Program-made: the position numbers and the translations under genes
NCBI GenBank assembly: GCA_934217675.1
Contig: CAKQCV010000112.1
Span: 1-6,135, forward strand
DNA length: 6,135 bases
Source of the DNA: an uncultured Prevotella sp.
GTDB lineage: Bacteria; Bacteroidota; Bacteroidia; Bacteroidales; Bacteroidaceae
Direction: 5' to 3'
Part shown: one piece after another, positions 5,558-6,135 of the stretch
Layout of the letters: each line of letters begins with the position of its first letter
How positions within the stretch are numbered: position 1 is the stretch's first letter
Notes under the pieces: generated by a model
What the model saw: only the letters and a program-made list of their open reading frames with translations
The model's database searches: none
Told to the model about the DNA's origin: nothing

Positions 5558-5772
5558 AAAGGTCAGAGCACTATCAAATTGAAAGATAAATCGAAAAAAG
5601 CCAAGAGTACGCTCAAAAATGCCAAATATCTCATACGGAATGGTTCTCCTTATGCTTTTTTGTTTAAAACTATAAGCACTTTGAGGTCCCCCCTGTTTTG
5701 ATAGCACTTTTTCAAGTTGACTCGAGCATACATTATTGACCAATACTTGCAGCCATTAAGTCAGTTCATATC
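5558..5772. other. Debris between convergent genes, possible second transposase scrap
   Basis: No intact gene is seen. Directly after the stop of the membrane protein, the same frame stays open for 47 codons to a TGA at 5699-5701. It includes K-S-T-L-K-N-A-K-Y-L-I-R-N-G, which vaguely resembles the L-K-x-x-x-Y-L-L-L-x-N block in the middle of ISL3 transposases. A neighbouring frame at 5550-5579 reads P-L-E-K-V-R-A-L-S-N, similar to the L-D-K-V-R stretch just before that block. A single base shift would join them. The rest (5702-5772) shows nothing recognisable and no convincing bidirectional terminator. Confidence 0.3.
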
Positions 5773-6135
5773 TCACATGGCATAGTTCTGCGCAATTATC
5801 ATTCCCACACCTCCTGCAACCACAAAGATGCCAACTGTGAAGAAGAACCAGAAGAACCACTGGGCATAGTGACCGAGATAGCAGCCATCATATTCCTTGT
5901 ATCGCTCACGGACTTTCTTCCGTTCATCAGCAAACATGGAATTGACCTCACGGATATGCATCTGCATCTGTGCGGTCATCCATTGGCGTTCTTTGGCAAA
6001 CAGTTCTTGAATCTTCTTCCAGTCAGCATCATTGACATTTACAGACACCTTTAATTTCGTGGGAGCATTTTCCAAGACTTTGTCTATGTGCTGATTGATG
6101 GTATCTACCTTTTTGCTGATAGTAGTCACAGCACC
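5773..6135 (-). CDS. C-terminal part of a coiled-coil protein with a C-terminal membrane anchor (partial)
   Basis: The frame is open to the right edge of the window. The first possible start inside is a GTG at 6129-6127 preceded in frame by G-A, so the true start is probably outside; 120 or so residues are visible. Counting from that GTG, residues 1-20 look helical (V-D-T-I-N-Q-H-I-D-K-V-L). A segment K-L-K-V-S-V-N-V-N-D-A-D-W follows, then a long charged helix likely to form a coiled coil (about 37-80). The end is one strong membrane span (about 87-113, beginning Y-A-Q-W-F-F-W-F-F-F). The protein would sit with its N-terminal domain in the cytoplasm or periplasm and be anchored at its tail. 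I do not recognise the family. Proteins of this kind occur near mobilization genes in Bacteroidota elements, but that link is inference. It is convergent with the SieB-like gene and shares its strand with the gene at the left edge. Confidence 0.7.
   Translation of the reverse strand, partial: GAVTTISKKVDTINQHIDKVLENAPTKLKVSVNVNDADWKKIQELFAKERQWMTAQMQMHIREVNSMFADERKKVRERYKEYDGCYLGHYAQWFFWFFFTVGIFVVAGGVGMIIAQNYAM

Noticed and set aside
5453..5743. 96-codon minus-strand reading at the end of the SieB-like gene
   Set aside because: It overlaps the 3' end of a well-supported plus-strand gene, has no recognisable features, and its Phe- and Ile-rich make-up looks like an antisense shadow.
102..5747. 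CAATACT at 102-108 and 5741-5747 as a target duplication of the whole cassette
   Set aside because: A 7-base match is expected by chance over this distance, and neither copy sits at a clear boundary of similarity.
5869..6054. 61-codon plus-strand reading at the right edge
   Set aside because: It lies opposite the coiled-coil, membrane-anchored minus-strand gene, which has the more protein-like sequence and stays open to the edge.
1..6135. CRISPR array, tRNA, rRNA or riboswitch
   Set aside because: No regularly spaced repeats, cloverleaf or conserved RNA motif was seen on either strand.

Overview
The window looks like accessory DNA from a member of the Bacteroidota, probably Bacteroidales. 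It is AT-rich, has almost no Shine-Dalgarno sequences, and carries two good matches to the Bacteroides -7 promoter box TAnnTTTG (428-435 and 4794-4801). It also holds the remains of an ISL3-family insertion sequence whose protein remnant resembles ISL3 transposases I recall from that group. The genus cannot be fixed from the sequence.

Layout: positions 1-54 hold the start of a minus-strand gene for a secreted or membrane protein, which leaves the window. Positions 55-456 hold no convincing gene, but contain the likely promoter of the next operon and a short, broken, coding-like stretch. Positions 457-4598 are a compact plus-strand restriction-modification operon. It consists of an XRE-type regulator (68 aa), a cytosine-C5 methyltransferase M1 (349 aa), a PD-(D/E)XK endonuclease with a DUF3883-like C-terminus (494 aa), and a second cytosine-C5 methyltransferase M2 (469 aa) with an unassigned C-terminal extension of about 150 residues. 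M1/R and R/M2 overlap by 16 and 13 bases. Two C5 methyltransferases around one nuclease suggest an asymmetric target in which each enzyme protects one strand, as in HgaI-, BsaI- or LlaJI-type systems. This is inferred from gene content, and the target itself cannot be read from the sequence.

Immediately after M2, positions 4606-4731 read like the first few dozen codons of a further gene. That reading stops where an ISL3-type end begins (GGCTCTTCC... at 4732). The IS is itself dead: its promoter, a start-codon-flanking inverted repeat and about 27 transposase codons with internal stops are all that is clear. A 202-aa membrane protein gene follows (4949-5557), with two N-terminal membrane segments and a basic cytoplasmic part, broadly like SieB-type superinfection-exclusion proteins. 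Positions 5558-5772 hold debris that may include a second transposase scrap. From 5773 to the right edge a minus-strand gene encodes the end of a coiled-coil protein with a C-terminal membrane anchor.

Both flanking genes run on the minus strand, while everything between them runs on the plus strand. The simplest reading is that a defence cassette (R-M operon plus a SieB-like gene, layered with IS damage) was inserted into an older minus-strand gene series, possibly of a conjugative or mobilizable element. The most interesting parts are the unassigned halves of the two R-M enzymes, the interrupted fifth gene of the operon, and the membrane protein lodged in IS debris.
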